Part shown: positions 8,215-17,006 of the stretch, in pieces
Position numbering within the stretch: the first letter of the stretch is position 1
Layout: each line of letters opens with the position of its first letter
Assembly (NCBI GenBank): GCA_031429355.1
Contig: JANOZM010000023.1
Span: forward strand, 1 to 46,424
Length of the DNA: 46,424 nt
DNA from: JANOZM01 sp031429355
GTDB lineage: Bacteria; Pseudomonadota; Gammaproteobacteria; Burkholderiales; Burkholderiaceae_E
Direction of reading: 5' to 3'
Position numbers and translations under genes: made by a program
The notes under the pieces: generated by a model
The model's database searches: none
What the model saw: only the letters and a program-made list of their open reading frames with translations
Told to the model about the DNA's origin: nothing

Positions 8215-9056
8215 ACCCACTTCAAGATGCCGAAGTAAGACGTGAGCAAAATCAAAAGTCCAAAACCAATGCGGTACCAAGCAAAGGGTACAAAAGTATT
8301 GCTTGCAACAAACTTGATTAGCCAACGCACACAAGCAAACGCGCTAACAAAAGCAAACAAAAGTCCGACAAAAAACAAGGATAGATCATCGGTAGACAGT
8401 AATGCTCGGCTCTTGTACAACTCGTAAGCCCCGGCACCAATTAAAGTTGGTAAAGCCAAGAAAAATGAAAATTCCGTAGCTATTTTTCGGGACAATCCAA
8501 AGCACATACCACCAATGATAGTTGCGCCCGAACGCGAGGTACCAGGGATTAGCGCAACGGCTTGAGCTAGACCAAGTTTAAGAGCATCCATCGCATTTAG
8601 CTGATCGATGTTGTCAATTTTTGCGCTTTGACTAGAACTTGCTTGCCAGCGTTCAACCCAAAGAATAATAAAACCACCCACAATAAAGGCGATTGCTACA
8701 GGAACTGGATGAAACAACACAGCCTTTATGTACTTACCAAATGCCAAACCCAACACCGCTAAAGGCAAAAATGCGATCAGCAGGTTTAGAACAAATTTTT
8801 GCGAAGGTCGGTGATAAGTGATCCCGGAAGCTACATTCAACAGCTTTTCTCGGTAATAAATAATGATCGCCAACATTGCGCCGCTTTGAATCACCACATC
8901 GAACACCTTGGCTTTTTCACCGGTCCAACCCAAAAAGCTACGCGCCAAGATTAAATGGCCGGTACTGGATATTGGCAAAAACTCTGTCAAGCCTTCTACT
9001 ACACCCAAAATTGCGGCTTTTAACAATAACGGCAGTGCATACAATATTTCGAACAT
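8211..9056 (-). CDS. uppP: Undecaprenyl-diphosphatase UppP (BacA)
   Basis: An integral membrane phosphatase that converts undecaprenyl diphosphate to the monophosphate, recycling the lipid carrier for peptidoglycan and O-antigen synthesis; extra copies give bacitracin resistance. The 281-residue protein has both signature regions: VEGLTEFLPISSTGHLIL near the N-terminus (with the Glu-rich active-site motif) and IPGTSRSGATI in the middle. About eight hydrophobic helices are visible. It is transcribed against trmB, whose stop it overlaps, and is divergent from psd. Confidence 0.95.
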   Translation of the reverse strand: MFEILYALPLLLKAAILGVVEGLTEFLPISSTGHLILARSFLGWTGEKAKVFDVVIQSGAMLAIIIYYREKLLNVASGITYHRPSQKFVLNLLIAFLPLAVLGLAFGKYIKAVLFHPVPVAIAFIVGGFIILWVERWQASSSQSAKIDNIDQLNAMDALKLGLAQAVALIPGTSRSGATIIGGMCFGLSRKIATEFSFFLALPTLIGAGAYELYKSRALLSTDDLSLFFVGLLFAFVSAFACVRWLIKFVASNTFVPFAWYRIGFGLLILLTSYFGILKWV

Positions 9057-9118
9057 AAAAATCCTTACGACTAATCTATGGATTCTTGCATATCAACCTA
9101 CTTTGCGCTGTGAACTTG

Positions 9119-9144
9119 TTGATCAATCTGAATGATTGATTCAA
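9119..9144. repeat. Imperfect palindrome in the uppP-psd divergent region
   Basis: TTGATCAATC (9119-9128) and GATTGATTCAA (9134-9144) are inverted copies with one bulged base, around a five-base spacer. The element lies in the 191-bp region between the divergent uppP and psd starts, a plausible operator position, but no regulator is implied by the sequence alone. Confidence 0.5.
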
Positions 9145-9247
9145 GTTGACTACCCTCAAGCGCCACAGAAAATCTCAAATTGCTATACCAATCAGCTTTT
9201 CAAGTAGAAATTCGGTAGCATAGCGGTTTACTCGAAAGAATTTAGAC

Positions 9248-10114
9248 GTGCCCGATTCGCTCTTTGTACTCATTCAACATTGGCTTCCCAAAAGACTACT
9301 CACAGAATTCATGGGTAGCTTAGCCCGCCGCGAAGGTGGTTCAATTACCCATTGGGTGATCACCAAGTTTATTCAGCGCTACCAAGTAAATATGCATGAA
9401 GCTGTGCAAAGCGATCCCAAAAGCTACGCGAGTTTTAATGAGTTTTTTACGCGGCCTTTAAAACCTGGATTGCGCCCAATTGCGGAACAGCCTTGGGTTT
9501 GCCCAGTTGACGGCGCATTAAGCCAAGCTGGACCGATAAAAGTACAGCAAATTTTTCAAGCCAAGGGCCACTCTTACAGCACGCAAGCCTTACTTGGAGG
9601 TGACACTGCACTAGGCCAAAGATTTGAGAATGGGCACTTTGCAACTATTTACTTAAGCCCCCGTGATTATCATCGATTACATATGCCCTGCGATGGGCGT
9701 CTTTTAAAAGTAATTTATGTTCCTGGCGATTTGTATTCAGTTAATCCGGCCACGGCGCGCGGAGTACCTGGTCTTTTTGCTCGCAACGAACGCGTTGTTT
9801 GCGTTTTTGAACACACAAACGACAGCAGTCGACACTTTGCTTTAGTGTTAGTCGGCGCTACCATCGTTGGAAGCATTGGCACGGTTTGGACCGGTGTTGT
9901 AAACCGAACCGGTGCAGCCCGAGGATCAACAGACATTACGCCAACACAGACTCAATCATTAGCACCCTTTGAAATTAAAAAAGGGGCTGAAATGGGTCGC
10001 TTTTTATTGGGTTCAACAATCGTAATGGTTGAGCAAGCGGTTGCAAACGCACCTTGGCCAATTCTGGCCAACGGTCCCGAAGGCACACCACTAAAGCTTG
10101 GCCAGGCTATTTAA
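9248..10114 (+). CDS. psd: Phosphatidylserine decarboxylase proenzyme
   Basis: Psd decarboxylates phosphatidylserine to phosphatidylethanolamine at the inner membrane. The 288-residue proenzyme carries the self-cleavage motif LLGST near the C-terminus; the Ser becomes the pyruvoyl cofactor. The other catalytic residues are visible in CPVDGALSQ (Asp) and SPRDYHRLHMP (His), and the family block SYASFNEFFTRPLK is present. The start is GTG at 9248; the homologous sequence begins at once (LFVLIQHWLPKRLLTEFMG), supporting it. It is followed after 40 bases by an RND efflux operon with no obvious functional link. Confidence 0.95.
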   Translation: MPDSLFVLIQHWLPKRLLTEFMGSLARREGGSITHWVITKFIQRYQVNMHEAVQSDPKSYASFNEFFTRPLKPGLRPIAEQPWVCPVDGALSQAGPIKVQQIFQAKGHSYSTQALLGGDTALGQRFENGHFATIYLSPRDYHRLHMPCDGRLLKVIYVPGDLYSVNPATARGVPGLFARNERVVCVFEHTNDSSRHFALVLVGATIVGSIGTVWTGVVNRTGAARGSTDITPTQTQSLAPFEIKKGAEMGRFLLGSTIVMVEQAVANAPWPILANGPEGTPLKLGQAI

Positions 10115-10154
10115 GCAACGGCTCTGTCTGTTTACACCAATCGGAATTTAATTA

Positions 10155-11318
10155 ATGAATCGCGTTCTTGTTTTCTCAGGCTTGGCCATCATCAAACTCT
10201 TGGGCATTGCTTTGTTGGTGATGATGGTCGGTTGCAATCCAAAAACCGAGACAAAAAGCGGGAAAGAATCAGCTAAAGAAAATACTGCGCCCACCCCTAT
10301 CCCAGCATCGCTACGCATCGAAACCAACGACCTTTACATTGTCAAAACCAACAATATCTCTGCAAGTATCACCATTAGTGGCACGCTTAAAGCACAAAAG
10401 CAAAGCTTAATTAAAAGCAAATCCGGCGGTGAAGTTATTTCTTTGGCGCTCAAAGACGGCGACTCGGTTAAAGCAGGCCAGCGGGTAGCACAAATTGACG
10501 ATCTGGACGCAAAGTTACGATTAAATGAACGCATAGCCGCTCGCAAAGCGACCCAAGCGCAGCTTGAATTGGCACAACGGGTTTATCAAAATCAGCGGCA
10601 ACTATTTGACAAAGGTTTTATTTCGCAAGCGGCGCTTGATAGTGCTCAGACTCAACTTGACGTTGCCCGCGCAAACTTAGAATCCGCGCAAGCCAGCTTA
10701 AAAGTTGTTGAAAAATCAATTAGCGATACCGTTTTAACTTCACCGATAAGTGGAATTGTTGCCGAAGTATTCGTACAAGTCGGAGAGAAGGTTGCCAGCG
10801 ACGCCCGTGTGCTGTCAGTAGTTGATTTAAAGTCTATCGAGTTTGAAGCGAGTGTACCTGCCGATTTAATACTTGGTGTTAGCGTCGGTCAAACGGTGCC
10901 AATTCGCATTGACGGTGCGGCACAAGAATTTTTGGGGCGAGTAGAACGCATCAACCCCACAACACAAAGCGGATCACGCGCGATCCCAGTTCATGTTTCG
11001 TTGGGCCAAGGAGCCAGCAATTTAAGGGCCGGTATGTTTGCCGAGGGGCGTTTTGTCACTGCCCAAAAAAATAGTGTGATCGTAGTGCCAAGTGGCTCCA
11101 TACGCGAAGCATCGGGACGCAAATTTGTTTACGTCATTGGCGCCGACTTGCAAATTCAAGAACGTAATGTGGAGGTAGGTCTTACTGACCCAAATGGCCT
11201 GTTAGGTGATCGAAAGGGGTTGACCGAGATTACCCAAGGATTAAAAAGCGATGAACAAATTATTGCAGGCAACCTTGGGCCGATTCGCCCTGGTACATTA
11301 ATCGCACAAAGCAAGTAG
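10155..11318 (+). CDS. RND efflux membrane fusion lipoprotein (HlyD/AcrA family)
   Basis: This is the periplasmic adaptor of a tripartite efflux pump, linking the inner-membrane RND transporter to an outer-membrane channel. The 387-residue protein starts with a lipoprotein signal (hydrophobic run then MMVGC, Cys27). It then shows the lipoyl half-motif (SGGEVISLALKDGDSVKAGQRVAQID), an alpha-helical hairpin of about 70 residues rich in Ala and Gln, the second lipoyl half (TSPISGIVAEVFVQVGEKV) and beta-barrel/membrane-proximal domains. It lies 6 bases before the pump gene. The substrate cannot be inferred. Confidence 0.92.
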   Translation: MNRVLVFSGLAIIKLLGIALLVMMVGCNPKTETKSGKESAKENTAPTPIPASLRIETNDLYIVKTNNISASITISGTLKAQKQSLIKSKSGGEVISLALKDGDSVKAGQRVAQIDDLDAKLRLNERIAARKATQAQLELAQRVYQNQRQLFDKGFISQAALDSAQTQLDVARANLESAQASLKVVEKSISDTVLTSPISGIVAEVFVQVGEKVASDARVLSVVDLKSIEFEASVPADLILGVSVGQTVPIRIDGAAQEFLGRVERINPTTQSGSRAIPVHVSLGQGASNLRAGMFAEGRFVTAQKNSVIVVPSGSIREASGRKFVYVIGADLQIQERNVEVGLTDPNGLLGDRKGLTEITQGLKSDEQIIAGNLGPIRPGTLIAQSK

Positions 11319-11324
11319 AACTCT

Positions 11325-14300
11325 ATGTGGTTTACCCGCGTCTCAATTGCCCACCCTGTTTTTGCCGTCATGATGATGCTGTCATTCGTCGTGCTTGGCC
11401 TATTTTCTTATTCCAAGTTACCAGTCGAACAATTTCCCGACATTAGTTTTCCAGTGGTGGTAATTTCAACGGAATACACGGGAGCTTCGCCCGATATTGT
11501 CGAGGCCGATGTTACGCGCCGAATCGAAGAGCAAGTCAATACAATTAGCGGGCTGAACACTTTGTCTTCACGCTCTTACGAAGGCGCATCCGTTGTTATC
11601 GCTCAGTTCGATCTGTCGGTCAATCCAGCGCGCGCTGCGCAAGACGTTCGTGAAAAACTAGCGCTTATAAAAGCTGGGTTTAAAGTGGGCATTAAAGAAC
11701 CCATTGTTTCGCGCTTTAATCCGGACGAACAACCCATTATTTCACTTGCCCTGCGCTCCGATCAGCGCAGCGCCCGCGAACTTACTTTATTAGCCGATCA
11801 AGTTGTTAAACGTCGGCTTGAAAACGATAAAGGCGTGGGACGCGTCAGTCTTGTGGGCGGTGTTAAACGTGAAGTCCAAATTAGCATCGATCCCGCACGC
11901 CTTGAGGCCTTGCGGGTTGGCGTCGATCAAGTCGTGAATGCGCTGCGCGCCGAAAACCAAGAAGTACCTGCAGGCACTTTAGTCAGTGGCAATACCGAAA
12001 CTGTAGTGCAAATTAAAGCACGTATTTTAAACGTCGCTGATTTTGAAAAAATTGTTGTCGCGCGCCGCGCTGGTCAAGCAATTATATTAGGCCAAATTGC
12101 GCGAATCGTCGATGGTCAAGAAGAAAGTGAAAGTGGGGCTTATATAAACGGTAGCCGCGCCGTAGCGCTCGACATCGTGAAGTCGCAAGGTGAAAACACA
12201 ATTGCAGTTGTCGACGGAGTGCGCAAAACAATGGACGAACTCATGCGTACACTACCTGCTGACGTTCAACTAAGCGTAGTGCGCGATGCATCCACTTCAA
12301 TTCGCAATTCGGTTAACAATGTAAAGCGCAACATTATCGAAGGTGCAGTGCTAACCATCGGAATCGTATTTTTATTTTTAGGCTCATGGCGCTCGACTGT
12401 TATTACAGGGCTCACTTTACCTATCGCATTAATTGGCACGTTTTTGGTTATGGGCGTAATGGGGTTTTCAATAAATGTCGTATCAATGTTGGCATTGTCG
12501 ATTTGCGTAGGCTTACTAATTGATGATGCTATTGTGATTCGAGAAAACATCGTTAGACATCAAGCAATGGGCAAGCATCATCGCGATGCAGCGCTTGAAG
12601 GTACCGCAGAAATCGGAATGGCCGTTGTTGCTACAACGTTAACGATTGTTGCCGTATTTTTACCCATCGGTTATATGCAGGGGATTATTGGCCAGTTCTT
12701 CAAACAGTTTGGCATTACGGTTGCGTTTGCTGTACTGCTCTCGATGTTTGTCAGCTTTACCCTAGACCCGATGCTATCGTCTATTTGGAAAGACCCTGCC
12801 GTTCACGGTCAATTTGGTAAAGGCCCCATCGCTTGGGTTTTACGCAAATTTCAACAACTTATGACAGCCCTAGAGCACGGTTACTCGCGCTTACTGGACT
12901 GGGGACTTAATTGGCGTTGGCTAACCATGTTGCTTGCATTTATTACTCTGGCAATAGCAATCCCAATGACGAAATTTATTGGCAAAGAGTTCGTGCCACA
13001 AGCCGATAACAACGAGCTGTATATTCAGTTCTATACTCCCGTGGGATCATCGTTAGAATTCACGCAAAGCAAACTCAAACAAGTTGAAACCGTAGTGCGT
13101 AGCTTTGACGGCGTACTACAAACCTACGCCACAATTAACACTGGTATTACGCAAGGTAAAAATTACGCGACTATATTTGCGCGTCTTAAACCGCGTAACG
13201 AACGCAAGCTTTCGGTATTGGAAATGCGTGCGCCTGTACGCGATAACCTGAATCAAATTGCTGGAATTACCATCACCGATTTAGGCAATTTATCGGCCGT
13301 CGGGTCGGGCAAACCAATTCAGGTAAGCGTTCAGGGCCCCGATCAAAAGCAGCTCGAACGCATTGCGCAAGAATTGACTAGCAAACTTTCTGCCATCAGC
13401 GGCATTGTCGATTTGGACAGTAGTTCTAAACCTGCAAAACCGATTGTAGCGGTCGAACTAAATCGCTCGGCCGCGTCCGACTTAGGCGTGGGCGTCAATC
13501 AAGTTTCAATAGCTTTGCGTCCGTTATTGTCCGGCGAAATTGCAACCACTTGGAAAGCGGCAGACGACGAAAATTACGACGTTAAAGTGCGCCTATCAAG
13601 AGCCGCGCGCGACAATATTGATAGCCTAGGTCGCCTACCTATTACATCTACATTGCAAGACAGTGACGGCCCAAAAATGGTTCCGCTTAGGCAAATTGCT
13701 CAGCTAACTGAATCTATTGGCCCTAGCCAAATTAATCGTAGCGACCTTACCCGCGAAATTAAAATTAGTGCCAATGCTCAAGGGCGCGCACCGGGTACTG
13801 TGGGCGAAGAAGCGCAAGCGGCAGCAAAATCATTGGAAGCTTCGCTTCCTCCCGGTTACCGTTTTGTAACAGGCGGCGCCACCAAAGACATGATCGAAAG
13901 TTTTGGCTTTGCAGCCCAAGCGTTAGGCCTTGCGGTGGTTTTCATCTATATGATTTTGGCTTCGCAATTTGGTAGTTTTACCCAGCCAATCGCGATTATG
14001 TTGTCGCTCCCGCTTTCTTTAATTGGGGTTGTTGTAGCCTTGCTTGCTTGGCGCTCAAGTCTGAATATGTTCTCGGTAATCGGATTCATTTTGCTCATGG
14101 GATTAGTGACCAAAAACGCTATTCTTTTAGTCGACTTTGCAAATCAAGAACGTTTGCGGGGAATCGAAAAACGGCAAGCACTGCTAAATGCGGCCAAAGT
14201 TCGTTTGCGCCCCATTTTGATGACAACTTTAGCGATGGTGTTCGGCATGATTCCTTTAGCCCTAGGTATTGGCGAAGGAAGCGAGCAAAGAGCGCCGCTA

Positions 14301-14438
14301 GCCCATGCCGTCATCGGCGGAGTGATTGCTTCTACCCTCTTAACATTGCTCGTCGTTCCAGTGTTCTACTCATTATTGGACGGCGGTACCTCAAAAATCC
14401 GTGCAAAACTCAAAATTGCGATGAAGTACCCAAATTAG
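11325..14438 (+). CDS. RND multidrug efflux transporter (AcrB/MexF-like)
   Basis: A 1037-residue inner-membrane proton antiporter with the usual 12-helix layout and two large periplasmic loops. The N-terminus (YSKLPVEQFPDISFP) is typical of this group. The proton-relay residues are intact: the Asp pair in GLLIDDAIVI (fourth helix) and the Lys in GLVTKNAILLVDFA (tenth helix). It is co-transcribed with the upstream fusion lipoprotein. No channel gene is directly adjacent; the TolC gene about 1.2 kb downstream on the same strand is the obvious candidate partner. Drug, heavy-metal or solvent specificity is not determined. Confidence 0.93.
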   Translation: MWFTRVSIAHPVFAVMMMLSFVVLGLFSYSKLPVEQFPDISFPVVVISTEYTGASPDIVEADVTRRIEEQVNTISGLNTLSSRSYEGASVVIAQFDLSVNPARAAQDVREKLALIKAGFKVGIKEPIVSRFNPDEQPIISLALRSDQRSARELTLLADQVVKRRLENDKGVGRVSLVGGVKREVQISIDPARLEALRVGVDQVVNALRAENQEVPAGTLVSGNTETVVQIKARILNVADFEKIVVARRAGQAIILGQIARIVDGQEESESGAYINGSRAVALDIVKSQGENTIAVVDGVRKTMDELMRTLPADVQLSVVRDASTSIRNSVNNVKRNIIEGAVLTIGIVFLFLGSWRSTVITGLTLPIALIGTFLVMGVMGFSINVVSMLALSICVGLLIDDAIVIRENIVRHQAMGKHHRDAALEGTAEIGMAVVATTLTIVAVFLPIGYMQGIIGQFFKQFGITVAFAVLLSMFVSFTLDPMLSSIWKDPAVHGQFGKGPIAWVLRKFQQLMTALEHGYSRLLDWGLNWRWLTMLLAFITLAIAIPMTKFIGKEFVPQADNNELYIQFYTPVGSSLEFTQSKLKQVETVVRSFDGVLQTYATINTGITQGKNYATIFARLKPRNERKLSVLEMRAPVRDNLNQIAGITITDLGNLSAVGSGKPIQVSVQGPDQKQLERIAQELTSKLSAISGIVDLDSSSKPAKPIVAVELNRSAASDLGVGVNQVSIALRPLLSGEIATTWKAADDENYDVKVRLSRAARDNIDSLGRLPITSTLQDSDGPKMVPLRQIAQLTESIGPSQINRSDLTREIKISANAQGRAPGTVGEEAQAAAKSLEASLPPGYRFVTGGATKDMIESFGFAAQALGLAVVFIYMILASQFGSFTQPIAIMLSLPLSLIGVVVALLAWRSSLNMFSVIGFILLMGLVTKNAILLVDFANQERLRGIEKRQALLNAAKVRLRPILMTTLAMVFGMIPLALGIGEGSEQRAPLAHAVIGGVIASTLLTLLVVPVFYSLLDGGTSKIRAKLKIAMKYPN

Positions 14439-14549
14439 GGAATCAATTGCAGTGGGCGCATGTACCTACTCGCCTAGCCACAAATAAGCTCAAGAATTGT
14501 TAGAATTGGGTTATTCCTTAGCAAACTACGCAACCCGATAGAACAAAAC

Positions 14550-15215
14550 ATGGATTTCGAAAAAGCTCGCTTCAACATGATTGAACAACAAATCCGTCCT
14601 TGGGACGTTTTGGATCAATCGGTCTTAGATCTGTTGCAGTTGGTCAAACGCGAACAGTTTGTTCCTCAAGAACATCGCCAACTAGCATTTACAGATACCG
14701 ACATCGCCCTTACACCGGCCGGAGCAAGTAAAGGCGAGGTTATTTTTTCTCCCAAGCTAGATGCTCGCGTTTTGCAAGAACTTAAAATTAAAAAATCCGA
14801 TCGAATATTAGAAATAGGCACTGGTTCTGGGTATATGGCTGCTCTATTAACAAAAATGGCTGCCCATGTTGTTAGTTTAGAAAGTAACCCAATCATTGCG
14901 CAAATGGCCAAAGCCAATTTAGCCGCTGCAGGATTCCTAAGTACCGAATTAGTATTGGCTGATGCCAACACTTGGACTGACAACAGCACTTTTGATGTTA
15001 TCGTTTTGTCAGGCTCGGTGGGCGTACTTAGCGACACTTGGTTGGATCGGTTAAATGCTGGTGGACGCTTAAGCGCTTATGTTGGATCAGCCCCTGTAAT
15101 GCAAGCCCGAATTTATCAACGTGGCAATGAGGGCCCTGCGATCCATAAAACTATATTCGAAACCAATGTACCGCGATTACACGGTTTTGCAGAACCCAAG
15201 AAATTTGTGTTCTAG
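14550..15215 (+). CDS. Protein-L-isoaspartate O-methyltransferase-like SAM methyltransferase
   Basis: A 221-residue class I methyltransferase of the PCMT family. The N-terminus MIEQQIRPWDVLD and the region REQFVPQEHRQLAFTDTDI match the family, and motif I reads ILEIGTGSGYMAALL. The pre-motif that contacts the isoaspartyl substrate in true Pcm enzymes is diverged here (GEVIFSPKLDARVLQ), so repair of isoaspartate is uncertain. It lies 3 bases upstream of a rhodanese and then tolC, an arrangement I recognise from other Burkholderiales; the link to TolC is unexplained. Confidence 0.8.
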   Translation: MDFEKARFNMIEQQIRPWDVLDQSVLDLLQLVKREQFVPQEHRQLAFTDTDIALTPAGASKGEVIFSPKLDARVLQELKIKKSDRILEIGTGSGYMAALLTKMAAHVVSLESNPIIAQMAKANLAAAGFLSTELVLADANTWTDNSTFDVIVLSGSVGVLSDTWLDRLNAGGRLSAYVGSAPVMQARIYQRGNEGPAIHKTIFETNVPRLHGFAEPKKFVF

Positions 15216-15218
15216 AAC

Positions 15219-15569
15219 GTGAAAACTATTACGGCACTTGAGCTTTCGCAATGGTTAAACCCAAGTGCGGGCGCAACATTAATATCAACACCAACCTCAA
15301 ACAGGCCAATTATTTTGGATGTTCGCGAGCAATGGGAGTGGGAACTAGCGCACATCGATACTAGTACCCACATCCCAATGGGCGAAATTACCTCGCGCTT
15401 TAGCGAACTCGATAATAGCCAAACAGTTGTGTGTGTTTGTCATCACGGAATGCGCTCAATGCAAGTTGCAATGTATTTAGAGCGACAAGGGTTTAGTACT
15501 ATTTTTAATTTGACCGGTGGCATTGATGCTTGGTCAAACGACGTGGACCCAAACAAGGCACGTTACTAG
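15219..15569 (+). CDS. Single-domain rhodanese-like protein
   Basis: A 116-residue cytoplasmic rhodanese-fold protein. The active-site loop CHHGMRS has the catalytic Cys74 and Arg79, as in active sulfurtransferases that carry a persulfide on Cys. The N-terminal block ILDVREQWEWELAHI and the C-terminal NLTGGIDAWS are classic for the family. The start is GTG at 15219, three bases after the methyltransferase stop, so the two are likely co-translated. The sulfur donor and acceptor are unknown. Confidence 0.88.
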   Translation: MKTITALELSQWLNPSAGATLISTPTSNRPIILDVREQWEWELAHIDTSTHIPMGEITSRFSELDNSQTVVCVCHHGMRSMQVAMYLERQGFSTIFNLTGGIDAWSNDVDPNKARY

Positions 15570-15572
15570 CAA

Positions 15573-15644
15573 GTAGCTAGACTGGGTTAGCTAAACTTCA
15601 GTTAGCTAAATCGAGTTAGCCAAACAATGAAAGTGAGTTACCCA
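15573..15644 (+). repeat. Short imperfect direct repeats ahead of tolC
   Basis: Copies of GTTAGCTAAA lie at 15586-15595 and 15601-15610, with variants at 15573-15582 (GTAGCTAGAC), 15615-15624 (GTTAGCCAAA) and 15636-15644 (GTTACCCAA). Spacing is about 13-15 bases for the first four. The core TTAGCTAA is itself palindromic. The array fills the gap between the rhodanese and tolC and runs into the proposed tolC start. Confidence 0.7.
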
Positions 15645-17006
15645 ATGCAGGCTAAGTTACAAACAAGTTTAATGCAAACCGCCCCATCGTTACTAAAATT
15701 AGCCCGTTCGGTATTTTTTGTATCGGCTGCTTGCTTGGGGCCACTACAGACCGCCGCCGCAACTGAACTTACAACTGTCTGGGAACAAGCACTCAACCAC
15801 GATGCTCAACTTAAAGCATCGCAAGCTCAAATTACAGCCGCCAAGGAACGTACATTCCAAGCCAATTCGGCTAATGGCTTAAACGTTAGCGCAACCGCCA
15901 GCGCTATCGAATCGCTTACAGACACCAATAAAACTGCCAATAATTTTTCGTTCAATCCTAGTATTGGAGCGCAGTTAAATTACCCACTGTATCGCCCGCA
16001 AAATTTAGCCAATATTGAATCGAGTAAGTTGCAACTGTTGCTAAGCGAAACACAACTGGCCCAAGCCGAGATGGAATTGATGGTGCGTGTTTCTCAGGCC
16101 TATTTTGATGTTTTAGCGGCACAAGATTCAATTGCTTTGTTACGTGCACAAAAGCGTGCCATCTCTGAGCAACTGGCTTCAGCCAAACGCAACTTTGAAG
16201 TAGGTACAGCCACAATTACAGACCAACAAGAAGCACAGGCAAGGTTCGATCTTGTAATCGCGCAAGAAATTGCTGCTGAAAACGATCTTGATGTTAAAAA
16301 AGCCGCTTTGGCCACATTGACCGGTCAAGCCACTGAAAAGGTTCGCGGTTTAGCTGCTAAAAATAATACGTTGCCGACCTTGACTGAGCCTGAGGCCCAA
16401 TGGGTCGCCCAAGCTGGCGAATCAAGCTTTGCTGTACGTTTATCCAAAGTAGCGACCGAACTGGCTAAACGTGAGATTGATCGCTCTGTCGCCGCAAAAA
16501 AACCGACGGTTGATATTGTCAGCAACCTTGGACTTTCGCGAAGTTCGTCTACGATTCCGGGTTTAATTAGCCGGAGTGCTTCAGCAGGAGTTCAAATGAC
16601 CGTGCCCATCTTTAACGGCGGCGCACTCGATTCACGTCAGCGTGAAGCCATCGCATTGCTGGACAAATCAGAAAATGAACTGTTGGCGAATCAGCGCGTT
16701 GCGGCGCAAGCAAGCCGCTCTGTGTACAAAAAATTGTCGTCTGGTATTGCGCAAGTTAAGGCTTTGCAACAGGCAGAAAAAAGTAGCCAACTCGCGCTCG
16801 ATTCAAACCAACTAGGCTACCAAGTTGGTGTTCGCATTAATATCGATGTGCTCAATGCACAGCAACAATTGTTTTCAACACAACGCGATTTGGCCCGTGC
16901 TCGCTACGAAGTTCTGTTGGATAATTTAAGACTGCGCCAAGCCGTTGGAACGCTTAATGCGACCGATTTAAAAGCAGTATCTGCTCTACTGACTGAAGAA
17001 CGTTAG
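15627..17006 (+). CDS. tolC: TolC family outer-membrane channel protein
   Basis: The protein forms the trimeric outer-membrane exit duct for efflux pumps and type I secretion. The 459-residue sequence has an N-terminal signal peptide ending near TAAAT, then the two repeated outer-membrane-efflux halves with long Ala/Gln-rich helices. Family blocks include WEQALNHDAQLKASQAQI, NFEVGTATITDQQEAQARFD and YQVGVRINIDVLNAQQQLF. ATG 15627 and ATG 15645 are both possible starts, as the signal peptide fits either. The 3' end overlaps the convergent waaA by 53 bases. It may serve the RND pair upstream. Confidence 0.93.
   Translation: MKVSYPMQAKLQTSLMQTAPSLLKLARSVFFVSAACLGPLQTAAATELTTVWEQALNHDAQLKASQAQITAAKERTFQANSANGLNVSATASAIESLTDTNKTANNFSFNPSIGAQLNYPLYRPQNLANIESSKLQLLLSETQLAQAEMELMVRVSQAYFDVLAAQDSIALLRAQKRAISEQLASAKRNFEVGTATITDQQEAQARFDLVIAQEIAAENDLDVKKAALATLTGQATEKVRGLAAKNNTLPTLTEPEAQWVAQAGESSFAVRLSKVATELAKREIDRSVAAKKPTVDIVSNLGLSRSSSTIPGLISRSASAGVQMTVPIFNGGALDSRQREAIALLDKSENELLANQRVAAQASRSVYKKLSSGIAQVKALQQAEKSSQLALDSNQLGYQVGVRINIDVLNAQQQLFSTQRDLARARYEVLLDNLRLRQAVGTLNATDLKAVSALLTEER

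Noticed and set aside
14048..14503. Reading frame overlapping the 3' end of the RND pump gene
   Set aside because: Out of frame with the pump's conserved membrane helices and composed of Arg/Ser-rich shadow sequence.
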